Source of the DNA: Bog-532 sp963830385
Lineage (GTDB): Bacteria > Actinomycetota > Actinomycetes > Streptosporangiales > Streptosporangiaceae
Direction of reading: 5' to 3'
Length of the DNA stretch: 64,000 nucleotides
Assembly (NCBI GenBank): GCA_963830385.1
Contig: CAWHMD010000006.1
Span: forward strand, 558,001 to 622,000
In this document: one piece after another, positions 7,591-16,169 of the stretch
Layout: every line of letters starts with the position of its first letter
Position numbering within the stretch: the first letter of the stretch is position 1
Made by a program: the position numbers and the translations under genes
The notes under the pieces: model-generated
What the model was told of the DNA's origin: nothing
The model's input: the letters and a program-made list of their open reading frames with translations, nothing else
Database searches by the model: none

Positions 7591-9996
7591 TCAGGCGGCG
7601 ATCGCCTGCTCGGCGGAGGCGGACTCCAGCGCCAGCCGGAGCACGTCCCGCACATCGGAGACCGGGTGAACCGTCAGCTGGGTCAGAACCTCGGCTGGCA
7701 CGTCGTCCAGGTCGGGCTCGTTCCGCTTCGGGATCAGCACGGTCGTCATGCCGGCCCGGTGGGCGGCGAGCAGCTTCTGCTTCACGCCCCCGATCGGCAG
7801 CACCTTGCCGGTGAGGGAGACCTCGCCGGTCATGGCCACGTCGTCGCGGACCGGACGGCCGGACAGCAGCGACGCCAGCGCGGTGGTCATGGTGACCCCG
7901 GCGCTCGGGCCGTCCTTGGGGACCGCACCGGCGGGCACGTGGATGTGCACGCCCCGGTCCTTCAGGTCGCCGACCGGCAGCTCCAGCTCAGCGCCGTGCG
8001 AGCGGAGGAAGGACAGCGCGATCCGCGCCGACTCCTTCATCACGTCGCCCAGCTGACCGGTCAGGGTGACCCCGGTCTCGCCGGTCTCCGGGTCGGCCAG
8101 CGACGCCTCGATGAAGAGCACGTCGCCACCGGCGCCGGTGACGGCCAGGCCGGTCGCCACGCCGGGCACCGACGTCCGCCGCTCGGACTCGCCGAGGCTG
8201 GTCTCCGGGGTGAACCGGGGCCGGCCCAGGTAGTCCCGCAGGCCGTCGGCGGTGACCGTGACTGGCAGGGTGGCGTCGCCCAGGGCGACCTTGGCCGCGA
8301 TCTTCCGCAGCACCCGGGCGACCGCCCGCTCCAGCGAGCGCACGCCCGCCTCACGGGTGTACTCGCCCGCCAGCATGTGCAGCGCCGCCTCGTCCAGCGT
8401 CACCTCGTCGGCCTCCAGGCCGGACTTGCCCAGCTGCCGGGGCAGCAGGTGGTCACGGGCGATGACGACCTTCTCGTTCTCGGTGTAGCCGTCCAGCTGC
8501 ACCAGGTCCATCCGGTCCAGCAGCGGGCCGGGGATGGTGTCCAGCTGGTTGGCCGTCGCGATGAACACGACGTCACTGAGGTCGAGCTCCACTTCCAGGT
8601 AGTGGTCGCGGAAGGTGTGGTTCTGGGCGGGGTCGAGGACCTCGAGCAGCGCGGCGGCCGGGTCACCCCGGTAGTCGGCGCCGACCTTGTCCACCTCGTC
8701 CAGCAGCACGACCGGGTTCATCGAACCCGCCTCGCGGATGGCGCGGACGATGCGGCCGGGCAGGGCACCCACGTAGGTGCGCCGGTGACCGCGGATCTCG
8801 GCCTCGTCCCGCACGCCGCCCAGGGACACCCGGACGAACTTGCGGCCCATGGCCCGGGCGACCGACTCACCCAGCGACGTCTTGCCGACGCCGGGCGGGC
8901 CGACCAGCGCGAGGACGGCGCCGCTGCGGCGGCCGCCGATCACGCCCAGCCCACGGTCGGACCGGCGCTGGCGCACGGCCAGGTACTCGACGATCCGCTC
9001 CTTGACGTCATCCAGGCCGGTGTGGTCCTCGTCGAGGATCTGCCGGGCCCCGGCGATGTCGTAGGCGTCCTCGGTCCGCTCGTTCCACGGGATGTCGAGG
9101 ACGGTGTCGAGCCAGGTACGGATCCAGCCCACCTCGGGCGACTGCTCGGAGGTGCGCTCCAGCTTGGCGACTTCCTTCATCGCCGCGTTGTGCACGTCCT
9201 TGGGCAGGTTGGCGGCCTCGACCCGGACCCGGTAGTCCTCCTCCTCGGTGGAGGAAGAGTCACCAGACAGGTCGGCGAGCTCCTTGCGGACCGCGGCCAG
9301 CTGCTGGCGCAGCAGGAATTCCTTCTGCTGCTTCTCCATGCCCTCCTGAACGTCCTTGCGGATCGACTCCGCCACGTTCAGCTCGGCCATGTGCTCCTTG
9401 GTCCAGCCGACGATCAGCTCCAGCCGCTGCACCAGGTCCGCGGTCTCCAGGATCTGGAGCTTCTGCGCGGCGGTCAGGTACGCGGAGTAGCCGGACCGGT
9501 CGGCGATGGCCGACGGGTCGTCGAGCTGCTGGATCGAGTCGATGATCTGCCAGGCGCCGCGGCTCTGCAGCATGGCGATGACCAGCGACTTGTACTCCTT
9601 GGCGAGCTCATCGGCCTGCGGACCCTGACCGGTCTCTTCGATGACCGTGCCCTCGACCCACAGCGCCGAGCCCGAACCGGTCGTGCCCGAGCCGATCTTC
9701 ACGCGGGAGATGCCCCGCACGACGGCCCCGGGCTCGCCACCGGGCAGGCGGCCCTCCTGGTCGATGACGGCCAGCGTGCCCACACCGGCCAGACCGCGGT
9801 CCGACAGCCGGGGCACCAGCAGGACACGGGGCTTGGACTCCGAGCGGATCCCCGGAACCCGGGTGGCCGCCGGGACCCGCGCCGCGTCGATCGCGGCCCG
9901 TGCCTCCTGCTGAGAAAGTTCAAGCGGCACCACCATCCCGGGCAGAACAACTTCGTCGTCCAGGGGCAGCACCGGAAGTGTGAGCTGCTCGCTCAT
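7591..9996 (-). CDS. lon: ATP-dependent protease Lon (LonA type)
   Basis: An 801-aa serine protease that degrades misfolded and regulatory proteins. Order of parts: N-terminal LON substrate-binding domain (about 1-200), a helical linker, an AAA+ module with Walker A GPPGVGKTS at about 364-372, and a C-terminal protease domain. The catalytic Ser is in KDGPSAGVTM (about 695) and the Lys in GGVKQKLL (about 738). Their 43-residue spacing equals that of E. coli Lon. ATG 9996 is preceded by GGAGG at a proper distance. A HAIR element lies at 10010-10030, so expression is probably under HspR heat-shock control, as described for Streptomyces lon. Confidence 0.97.
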   Translation of the reverse strand: MSEQLTLPVLPLDDEVVLPGMVVPLELSQQEARAAIDAARVPAATRVPGIRSESKPRVLLVPRLSDRGLAGVGTLAVIDQEGRLPGGEPGAVVRGISRVKIGSGTTGSGSALWVEGTVIEETGQGPQADELAKEYKSLVIAMLQSRGAWQIIDSIQQLDDPSAIADRSGYSAYLTAAQKLQILETADLVQRLELIVGWTKEHMAELNVAESIRKDVQEGMEKQQKEFLLRQQLAAVRKELADLSGDSSSTEEEDYRVRVEAANLPKDVHNAAMKEVAKLERTSEQSPEVGWIRTWLDTVLDIPWNERTEDAYDIAGARQILDEDHTGLDDVKERIVEYLAVRQRRSDRGLGVIGGRRSGAVLALVGPPGVGKTSLGESVARAMGRKFVRVSLGGVRDEAEIRGHRRTYVGALPGRIVRAIREAGSMNPVVLLDEVDKVGADYRGDPAAALLEVLDPAQNHTFRDHYLEVELDLSDVVFIATANQLDTIPGPLLDRMDLVQLDGYTENEKVVIARDHLLPRQLGKSGLEADEVTLDEAALHMLAGEYTREAGVRSLERAVARVLRKIAAKVALGDATLPVTVTADGLRDYLGRPRFTPETSLGESERRTSVPGVATGLAVTGAGGDVLFIEASLADPETGETGVTLTGQLGDVMKESARIALSFLRSHGAELELPVGDLKDRGVHIHVPAGAVPKDGPSAGVTMTTALASLLSGRPVRDDVAMTGEVSLTGKVLPIGGVKQKLLAAHRAGMTTVLIPKRNEPDLDDVPAEVLTQLTVHPVSDVRDVLRLALESASAEQAIAA

Positions 9997-10009
9997 CTGA
10001 CCTCCAAAG

Positions 10010-10030
10010 ATTGAGTCACTTACACTCAAG
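10010..10030 (-). promoter_or_regulatory. HAIR operator (HspR binding site) upstream of lon
   Basis: Read on the minus strand it is CTTGAGT, 7 nt, ACTCAAT. The HAIR consensus is CTTGAGT-N7-ACTCAAG, so only the last base differs. It lies 14 nt upstream of the lon ATG, overlapping the expected promoter/leader. HspR is the MerR-type repressor of dnaK and, in Streptomyces, of lon and clpB. Confidence 0.88.
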
Positions 10031-10163
10031 AAAGAAGAGGCCAAAATAATTTCCTGTGCATGTTCTCTGTGGGCGAACCGATGAATAACGCCTCTGAGCT
10101 GCGGAAATGCTCCAACCAGCTCAGGCGTACTACGATCACTGCGGTCCACCCGAAGGAGACGCC

Positions 10164-10607
10164 GTGCTGCGAACGCCGCTCATCCATCCTCCTCTGCTGG
10201 CCGCGCTCGCGGGCGCCGGGCACGGAGGCAAGGTCCTCATCGCCGACGCCAACTACTCGGCCAGCACCAATGTCAACCCGGCGGCCGCCCGGGTCCATCT
10301 CAACGTTCGCCCAGGGCTGGTGACCGTGGCCGACGTGCTCGAACCGGTGCTGGCCACGATCCCGGTGGAGGCGGTGGAGGTGATGACTCCCGACGGCGGC
10401 GGCACCCCCGAGGTGTGGGGGGTCTACCAGCAGCTGCTGCGGCCGGGGCTGGCGCTGCGGCAGCTCGGCCGGTTCGACTTCTACGCCGCCTGCCGGGAGC
10501 CGGACGTGGCCGTCTGCGTAGCCACCGGCGACGCCGCGCTGTACTCCAACGTGCTGCTCACCATCGGCTACCTGACCCCGGGGGGCGAAGACGGGCCGCC
10601 CGCTTAG
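10164..10607 (+). CDS. RbsD/FucU-family sugar mutarotase
   Basis: A 147-aa protein of the D-ribose pyranase/L-fucose mutarotase family, which speeds interconversion of sugar anomers. The catalytic His is in GAGHGGKVLIADANY near the N-terminus, followed by NVRPG. The C-terminal block is ATGDAALYSNVLLTIG. The start is GTG 10164, with AAGGAG 5 nt upstream. Ribose and fucose specificity cannot be separated by eye. It is divergent from lon and overlaps the hydrolase gene on the opposite strand by 4 nt at their stops. The lut/SDR locus 3 kb away could use a fucose-type mutarotase, but this is only an inference. Confidence 0.87.
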   Translation: MLRTPLIHPPLLAALAGAGHGGKVLIADANYSASTNVNPAAARVHLNVRPGLVTVADVLEPVLATIPVEAVEVMTPDGGGTPEVWGVYQQLLRPGLALRQLGRFDFYAACREPDVAVCVATGDAALYSNVLLTIGYLTPGGEDGPPA

Positions 10608-12124
10608 CTCATCGCCTTCAGCACCCGCGCGTTGACCGGCTCGATCGGGATGCGCCGGTTGGCCAGGGCCACGTGCACCCGCTCACCGCCGGCCGCGACG
10701 ATCAGCGAGGACGATCCGCCTTGGCCGCCGCCGGCCTGGCCGGCCACCCCCTTCGCCTCGTTGACGACCCAGCCCAGGCCCACTGACACGCCCGTGCCGG
10801 GCCGCCGCACCTGGGGCCGGAGCGCCTCGTCGGCCACGCCGGCGGGCAGCAGCGTGGGCCAGGTTCGCGCGAACCGGACCAGGTCGGCGCCGGTGGACCA
10901 CAGGCCACCGGCGGCCGGCAGGGTGCAGATCTCGGCGGCCGGCACGAACGCATGGCCGGCCAGCCCGTAACCGGTGACCGCGTCCGGGTCGTCGGGCCAG
11001 CGGACCGGGAACGCCGACTGGGCCATGCCCAGCGGGCGCAGCACCAGGCGGGTCGCGGCGGTCCCGTACGGCTCGGCGCTGACGTCCGCGATCAGCTGGC
11101 CGAGGGCGGCGTAGCCGCCGTTGCTGTACTCGAACGTCCCCCGGGGGCCGCGGCAGCCGAGCACCGGGCCGGTCAGCGTGTCCAGCGCGGGTACCTCGGC
11201 GGCGAACAGGGTGGCCGGGGTGTCCGCCCCGGCCGTGTGGGTCAGCAGGTCCCGCACGGTCGCGCCGGCGTCCGCGAGCCGGACGCCTCGCAGGTAGTCG
11301 TTGGCCGGGGCGTCCAGCTGGACCAGGCCGCCGGCCACCAGCCGGAGCACGGCGACGGCGGTGATCAGCTTGGTGATCGAGTACGCCGGGAACCGGTGAC
11401 CGGGCCGCAGCGCCCGTTCGGCGTCCAGGTCGGCCCAGCCGCGGGCCAGCGCCCAGGCCGCACCGTCCGGCTCGCCGGGCCCGTGGCCGGCCAGCAGCAG
11501 CCCGGGCAGCGCCAGCTCGGGCACGACCTCGCCGGCGATCTCGTGGACGGCGGCGGGCACGTCGCCGTCGGTGTGGCTGGACGCCGCGGCCGGCCGGGGG
11601 TCGGTGATCCGGCGGCCGTCCGAGAACGCGACCAGCATGATCAGCCGGTGCGGCGGGTCCGGCTCGGTGGCGGCCTGGATCTGGATGCCGGGCACCGTGG
11701 CCTGGACCTGCTCGGTGGTCGCGGCGGTGACCGACAGCTCACCCCGCAGCGCGGCGGCCTGACCGGACAGCATGGCGACGAGCCGTTCGGCCGGGACCAT
11801 GGTCAGGAAATGCTCGGTGAAGTGCTCTTGCAGCTCAGCTTCGGCCGGGGCCACCCAGCCGGGGCCGTCGGCACCCGCGAACCGGGCGATCGCCCAGCGG
11901 ACCTGGTCGAGCGCGTGGCTGCCGGGCTGGGAGGCCCGGCTCCCGACCCGCTGCTTGAGCGCGGTCCAGCTGGGCAGCCCGTGCTCGCGGGCGATGGCCA
12001 GCTGGGCGTCGTGCAGGGTGGCGAACTCCCCGGCGGCCAGGCGGCGCTTGGCTTCGAGCTTGAGGTAGCGCAGGCTCGGCTGGCTGGGCAGTGCCCGTGA
12101 CGGGGTGCGTGGCTGATCGGACAT
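10604..12124 (-). CDS. Beta-lactamase-fold serine hydrolase with N-terminal helical module
   Basis: A 506-aa protein. The C-terminal two thirds is a class C beta-lactamase/PBP4*-type domain with SITK (Ser about 249, Lys about 252), YSNGGY (about 332) and DLLTHTAG. The first 60 residues carry a short helical motif, LRYLKLEAKRRL...AQLAIAREHGLPSWTALK. This module is seen at the start of many actinobacterial ankyrin and other proteins. A middle region of about 150 residues is unassigned. No signal peptide is visible, so it is probably cytoplasmic, and esterase or peptidase activity is more likely than antibiotic resistance. The start is ATG 12124; the larger frame upstream lacks support. Confidence 0.85.
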   Translation of the reverse strand: MSDQPRTPSRALPSQPSLRYLKLEAKRRLAAGEFATLHDAQLAIAREHGLPSWTALKQRVGSRASQPGSHALDQVRWAIARFAGADGPGWVAPAEAELQEHFTEHFLTMVPAERLVAMLSGQAAALRGELSVTAATTEQVQATVPGIQIQAATEPDPPHRLIMLVAFSDGRRITDPRPAAASSHTDGDVPAAVHEIAGEVVPELALPGLLLAGHGPGEPDGAAWALARGWADLDAERALRPGHRFPAYSITKLITAVAVLRLVAGGLVQLDAPANDYLRGVRLADAGATVRDLLTHTAGADTPATLFAAEVPALDTLTGPVLGCRGPRGTFEYSNGGYAALGQLIADVSAEPYGTAATRLVLRPLGMAQSAFPVRWPDDPDAVTGYGLAGHAFVPAAEICTLPAAGGLWSTGADLVRFARTWPTLLPAGVADEALRPQVRRPGTGVSVGLGWVVNEAKGVAGQAGGGQGGSSSLIVAAGGERVHVALANRRIPIEPVNARVLKAMS

Positions 12125-12273
12125 CGGCAGTCCTTCCCGTGGCGCCCGTGGTCCGCGTGATCGGGCGGGAGAGACCGGATGGCCGCGCCAGGTTGTGCTG
12201 CCGGTGGGCTTGAAGCCCTGCCCGCGGACCCAGGGGCAGCCGGAAACTGCCGGGTCCACTGTAAGCCACGACA

Positions 12274-12333
12274 CCGCCGGGCACCACGGGCCGCCGGCCG
12301 GGCACCACAGGCTGGCCGCCGGGCACCACGGGC
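12274..12333. repeat. Short GC-rich tandem repeat
   Basis: Three copies of GCCGGGCACCAC(G/A)GG at a period near 21 bp lie between the hydrolase start and the ArsR-type regulator. The 12125-12382 interval holds no other recognisable feature. Confidence 0.55.
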
Positions 12334-12382
12334 AGGCCGCGACGGACGGCCGGTGGCCGCCCTCCCCGCGTCAGCTCTTTCA

Positions 12383-12411
12383 TTGGAAAAAAATCCAGCG
12401 AGTGGTAATCT
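12383..12411 (+). promoter_or_regulatory. Promoter of the ArsR-type regulator gene
   Basis: TTGGAA (12383-12388), a 17-nt spacer and TAATCT (12406-12411) form a good sigma-70-type promoter. The -10 touches the ATG at 12412, so transcription should begin near the in-frame GTG at 12421. This implies a leaderless mRNA starting there. Confidence 0.6.
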
Positions 12412-12957
12412 ATGGAGTCAGTGAACGAGAATCAATCATCGGAGCTGCGTTCCGTGCACCGGGCGCTGGCCGATCCGCTGCGCATCCGGTTGTTCGAGTT
12501 GCTGGTGGCCCGGCCGCGGTCGGCCCGCGAGCTGGCCGGCGTGGTCGGCCTGCGGCCGGATCGGCTGTACCACCACCTCACGCAGCTGGAAGCGGCCGGC
12601 CTGATCCAGATTTCCGAGTACCGGCCGCTACCGGGCGGCAAGGTGGAGCGGATCTACGCGGCCGCGGCGGCCGAGCCGCCCGGCGACGACGCCTCCCCGG
12701 CCGAGGTGGCCCGGCTGCTCGGCGCGGTCCTGGAGATCACCCGGGCCGACGTCAACGCGGCGGCGCTGGCCCAGGAAGCGGGCGAGCGCCGTCACATCGG
12801 GGCGGGCCGGACCGTGGTCCGCCTCAACGAGCAGCACCTGGCTGAGCTCAAGGGCCAGCTCGAGGAGCTGCTGCGGGCCGCCCGGGCGCAGCCCGACGAG
12901 GACGGGGTGTGGACCACCGTGCAGTGGGCGGCGGTCGACCGGGAGAACCGGAGCTGA
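12412..12957 (+). CDS. ArsR-like winged-helix transcriptional regulator
   Basis: A 181-aa regulator (178 aa from GTG 12421, which the promoter geometry favours). It has an N-terminal winged helix (VHRALADPLRIRLFELL, then LYHHLTQLEAAGLIQ) and a C-terminal helical region (HLAELKGQLEELLRAARA) likely used in dimerisation. No metal-binding cysteines are present, so it is not a metal sensor of the classical type. It resembles helix_turn_helix_20/ArsR proteins of actinomycetes. It is followed after 13 nt by a small basic protein gene with a strong ribosome binding site, probably cotranscribed. Confidence 0.85.
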   Translation: MESVNENQSSELRSVHRALADPLRIRLFELLVARPRSARELAGVVGLRPDRLYHHLTQLEAAGLIQISEYRPLPGGKVERIYAAAAAEPPGDDASPAEVARLLGAVLEITRADVNAAALAQEAGERRHIGAGRTVVRLNEQHLAELKGQLEELLRAARAQPDEDGVWTTVQWAAVDRENRS

Positions 12958-12970
12958 AGGAGGTTCTGAA

Positions 12971-13189
12971 ATGGCACAGAACGACTACGGGTTCAACGGG
13001 AACGCGGGCGGCGGCCTGCTGCGGGTCCTGGGCCTGATCTACCTGATCAAGATCATCCGGCAGCGCCGGCGGCGGCACCGCCTGGAGCGGGCGGTCGCGG
13101 CGGGCCAGACCGGCCCGGCCGCGGCGGGTCAGACCGGGCCGGCCGACGGGGGCCAGGCTGACCGGGACCGCCCGTCCGGCTGGCGCTGA
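12971..13189 (+). CDS. Small basic protein with GQTGPA repeats
   Basis: A 72-aa protein preceded by AAGGAGGT, a near-perfect Shine-Dalgarno, so it is very likely translated. A short hydrophobic stretch (LLRVLGLIYLIKII) is followed by a strongly basic segment (RQRRRRHRLERA) and two copies of AAGQTGPA. It could be a membrane-associated or nucleic-acid-binding peptide; I do not recognise the family. It is cotranscribed with the ArsR-like regulator. Confidence 0.75.
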   Translation: MAQNDYGFNGNAGGGLLRVLGLIYLIKIIRQRRRRHRLERAVAAGQTGPAAAGQTGPADGGQADRDRPSGWR

Positions 13190-13205
13190 CTGGCTGGCTG
13201 ATCGG

Positions 13206-13865
13206 TCAGCCCGCCACCAGGATGTGCAGGGTCCGCGGGCCGTGCACACCCTCGACCCGGATCAGCTCGATGTCGCTGGTGGCCGAGGGACCGGAGATCA
13301 GCGTCTGCGGGCGGTCCGGGTCGAGCCGCCCGAAGGCGTCCGGCAGGTCGGCCGCGATCTGGGCCGCCCGGACGATGACCAGGTGGAAGTCGGGCACCAG
13401 GGTCAGCGCCCGGCGCCCCTGGGCGGGGCCGTGGTCGAGCACGATCGTGCCGGTCTCGGCGATGGCCACCGCGCAGCCGGTGACCACCCCGGCCAGCCGG
13501 TCCAGCTCCGCCGCCGGCAGCGGCGGCTCGTCCCGGACCACGGTGATCCCGGCCGGGATCCACTCCGGCGGGAAGCCGTCCGGCACCGCGAACCCGGCTC
13601 CCTGAGGCTCCGGCTGGCCGTGGGCGCGTTCGCGGAGGACGCGGGCGACGGTGGCCGGGACCTCATACTCGGGGAGCCGTTCGACCACGGCCCGGTAGTC
13701 GGCCGCGCGCTCGGTGAACAGCGCGACGATGTCGTGGCCGGCCGGGTCGTGGTGGGCGCGCACGTACGGCCGGGGCAGCTGCTGGTAGGCGGCGTCCGGG
13801 TCCGGGCGCGGGGCGTCCCCGAGCGCGATCCGGATCCGCCCCAGGATCACGTCCCGGCTGCTCAT
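13206..13865 (-). CDS. lutC: Lactate utilisation protein LutC (LUD domain)
   Basis: A 219-aa LUD-domain protein (YkgG/LutC family), third subunit of the L-lactate-oxidising LutABC complex. Visible blocks are GCAVAIAETGTIVLDHG, LTLVPDFHLVIV and ISGPSATSDIELIRVEGVHGP, which matches the conserved C-terminal SGPSxTxDIE motif. ATG 13865 overlaps the end of lutB, so the two are translationally coupled. The longer upstream frame is antisense noise within lutB. Confidence 0.93.
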   Translation of the reverse strand: MSSRDVILGRIRIALGDAPRPDPDAAYQQLPRPYVRAHHDPAGHDIVALFTERAADYRAVVERLPEYEVPATVARVLRERAHGQPEPQGAGFAVPDGFPPEWIPAGITVVRDEPPLPAAELDRLAGVVTGCAVAIAETGTIVLDHGPAQGRRALTLVPDFHLVIVRAAQIAADLPDAFGRLDPDRPQTLISGPSATSDIELIRVEGVHGPRTLHILVAG

Positions 13866-15307
13866 GAGCGGCCCCCCCGGGTCCGCTGCCACCAGGCCCG
13901 GAAGGACTCCGGCGGCGGCGCGGGCGCGTCCCGGGTCTCGGTCCAGGCGCTGAGCGGCGGCGGCAGCCGCCGGATCCGGCCCGAACGGCCGACCACGTGA
14001 CGGCTGGCCGCGGCGGCCCGCTGGGCGGCCTTGAGCCGTTTCGGCGAGCGCAGCCCCCACGCGGTCACCCCGAACACCACCGCTTCCGGCCGCAGCCGGT
14101 TCTTCTTCCGCTTGGCCTCGACCGACTTCGACCGCAGGTAGACCAGGGCCTCGGGGATGTTGATGGCCACCGGGCAGACGTCGTAGCAGGCCCCGCACAG
14201 GCTCGAGGCGTACGGCAGCGACTGGTCGATCGGGGCGGTCATACCGCGCAGCTGGGGCGACAAGATCGCGCCGATCGGGCCCGGGTAGGGGCTGCCGTAG
14301 GCGTGCCCGCCGACCCGTTCGTAGACCGGGCACACGTTCAGGCAGGCCGAGCACCGGATGCAGCGCAGCGCCTGGCGGCCGATCTGGTCGCCCAGGGTGG
14401 CGGTGCGGCCGTTGTCCACCAGCACCAGGTGGAACTCGCGCGGCCCGTCCCCGGGCTGGACGCCGGACCAGATCGAGGTGTACGGGTTCATCCGCTCGGC
14501 CGTCGAAGACCGGGGCAGCAGGGCCAGGAACACCTCCAGGTCCCGCCAGGACGGGAGGACCTTTTCGATGCCGACCACCGAGATCAGCGTCTCCGGCAGC
14601 GTCAGGCACATCCGCCCGTTGCCCTCGGACTCGACCACGACCAGCGAGCCGGTGTCGGCGATGGCGAAGTTGGCCCCGGAGATCCCCACCTTGGCCGCCA
14701 GGAACACCCGGCGCAGGTGCTCGCGGGCGGCCGCCGCCAGCTCGGCCGGCCGGTCGGTCAGGCCGGGTGGCGCGTCGGCCATTTCCCTCAGGAAAATCTC
14801 CCGGATCTCGGACCGGTTCCGGTGGATCGCGGGCACCAGGATGTGGCTGGACCGGTCGTGACCCAGCTGGATGATCAGCTCGGCCAGGTCGGTCTCGATC
14901 GCGGTGATGCCGGCCGTCGCCAGCGCCTCGTTCAGGCCGATCTCGTCGGTGGCGATCGACTTGACCTTGACCACCTGGTCCGCGCCGGCCGCGCGGGTCA
15001 GCGAGGCCACGAGCTCGTTGGCCTCGGCCGCGTCGGCCGCCCAGTGCACGTGGCCGCCGGCCGCGGTCACGCTCGCCTCCAGCCGCAGCAGGTAGGTGTC
15101 GAGGTTGGCCAGCGTGTGGTCCTTGATGGCCTTGGCGGTCGCCCGCAGCTCCGCCCAGTCACCCAGCTCCCCCACCGCCCGGGCGCGCTTGGCCCGGATC
15201 GTGCCAGTGGCGTGGGCCAGGTTGTGCCGGAGCTGGGAGTCGGCCAGCGCGGTGGCGGCGGCCACCGGGAACGCCGGCATGCCGAGATAGGTGGGCATGG
15301 CGGCCAT
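13862..15307 (-). CDS. lutB: Lactate utilisation iron-sulfur protein LutB
   Basis: A 481-aa protein with an N-terminal LUD domain (SGANFAIADTGSLVVVESEGN) and a C-terminal ferredoxin-like region. The latter has two 4Fe-4S motifs, CIRCSACLNVCP at about 316 and CGACYDVCP at about 368. It is the electron-transfer subunit of the LutABC lactate dehydrogenase. Its ATG overlaps the lutA stop (TGATG) and its end overlaps lutC, giving a tightly coupled lutA-lutB-lutC operon. The extreme C-terminus (about 40 residues, proline-rich) is not conserved. Confidence 0.94.
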   Translation of the reverse strand: MAAMPTYLGMPAFPVAAATALADSQLRHNLAHATGTIRAKRARAVGELGDWAELRATAKAIKDHTLANLDTYLLRLEASVTAAGGHVHWAADAAEANELVASLTRAAGADQVVKVKSIATDEIGLNEALATAGITAIETDLAELIIQLGHDRSSHILVPAIHRNRSEIREIFLREMADAPPGLTDRPAELAAAAREHLRRVFLAAKVGISGANFAIADTGSLVVVESEGNGRMCLTLPETLISVVGIEKVLPSWRDLEVFLALLPRSSTAERMNPYTSIWSGVQPGDGPREFHLVLVDNGRTATLGDQIGRQALRCIRCSACLNVCPVYERVGGHAYGSPYPGPIGAILSPQLRGMTAPIDQSLPYASSLCGACYDVCPVAINIPEALVYLRSKSVEAKRKKNRLRPEAVVFGVTAWGLRSPKRLKAAQRAAAASRHVVGRSGRIRRLPPPLSAWTETRDAPAPPPESFRAWWQRTRGGRS

Positions 15308-16077
15308 CAGTGCACCGCCGGCTGATGGCCGCGCGGTATCGCGGGATCGTCCTCGGTGCTGGCCAGGATCTCGGCCAGGTGCATGACCGACACCCCGGCC
15401 CGCTGCCGGGACAGCGAGCCGCCGATGTGCATCAGGCAGGAGTTGTCGGCCGCGCAGAGCACCTCGGCCTGGGACTGCTGGACGGCAGCGACCTTGTCGG
15501 CCCCCATCGCCGCCGACACGTCGGGGTTCTTGACCGCGAAGGTGCCGCCGAACCCGCAGCACGATTCGGCGTCCGGCAGGTCGGCCAGGTCCAGCCCGCG
15601 CACCTCGCGCAGCAGCTGCCGGGGCGCCTCCCCGACCCGCAGCATGCGCAGCGAGTGGCAGGTCGGGTGGTAGGTGACCCGGTGCGGGAAGTAGGCGCCC
15701 ACGTCGGTCACCCCGAGCACGCCGACCAGCAGCGTGGACAGGTCGTAGACCCGCGGCGCGATCTCCGCGACCGCCCGGGCCAGGCCGGCGTCCCCGGCCT
15801 CGTCCGCCAGCTGGCCGTGGTAGTCGCGGACCATCGCGGTGCAGGACGCCGACGGGCTGACGATCGCGTCGTAGCCCGCGAAGCTGGCGGCGAAGCCCCG
15901 GGCCATCGGCAGGCTCTCCCGCCGGTACCCGCTGTTGAAGTGCATCTGCCCGCAGCAGGTCTGGCTGGCGGGGAACTCGACCTGGTGACCGAGCCGCTCC
16001 AGCAGCGTCACCACGGCCTTGCCGGTGTCCGGGAACAGAGTGTCGGTGAGGCAGGTGATGAACAGGGCTATCCGCAT
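15307..16077 (-). CDS. lutA: Lactate utilisation protein LutA (CCG-domain)
   Basis: A 256-aa protein of the LutA/GlpC-like CCG family. The two cysteine-rich CCG motifs are at CCGQMHF (41-47) and CCGFGGTFAVK (about 171). It is the first gene of lutABC, which oxidises L-lactate to pyruvate. I chose ATG 16077; an in-frame GTG lies at 16083. The operon is divergent from the SDR gene, and the 92-nt gap carries a perfect 8-bp inverted repeat that probably regulates both sides. Confidence 0.93.
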   Translation of the reverse strand: MRIALFITCLTDTLFPDTGKAVVTLLERLGHQVEFPASQTCCGQMHFNSGYRRESLPMARGFAASFAGYDAIVSPSASCTAMVRDYHGQLADEAGDAGLARAVAEIAPRVYDLSTLLVGVLGVTDVGAYFPHRVTYHPTCHSLRMLRVGEAPRQLLREVRGLDLADLPDAESCCGFGGTFAVKNPDVSAAMGADKVAAVQQSQAEVLCAADNSCLMHIGGSLSRQRAGVSVMHLAEILASTEDDPAIPRGHQPAVH

Positions 16078-16131
16078 CGGCACCGTCCCTCAGACCTCGT
16101 AGTCGGCTCGATAACCGGCTCGTGTGACAAT

Positions 16132-16153
16132 ACATCGGGCCATTTCCCGATGT
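16132..16153. promoter_or_regulatory. Inverted-repeat operator between lutA and the SDR gene
   Basis: ACATCGGG and CCCGATGT are perfect 8-bp arms separated by CCATTT. Flanking TGACA (16126-16130) and TGTCA (16151-16155) extend the symmetry. It lies between divergent genes and is a likely site for a GntR- or LacI-type regulator, none of which is encoded nearby. Confidence 0.7.
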
Positions 16154-16169
16154 CAGAGTGGAGGACGGC

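Noticed and set aside
7666..10014. 782-codon plus-strand frame
   Set aside because: Antisense to lon; the sense strand carries all Lon motifs.
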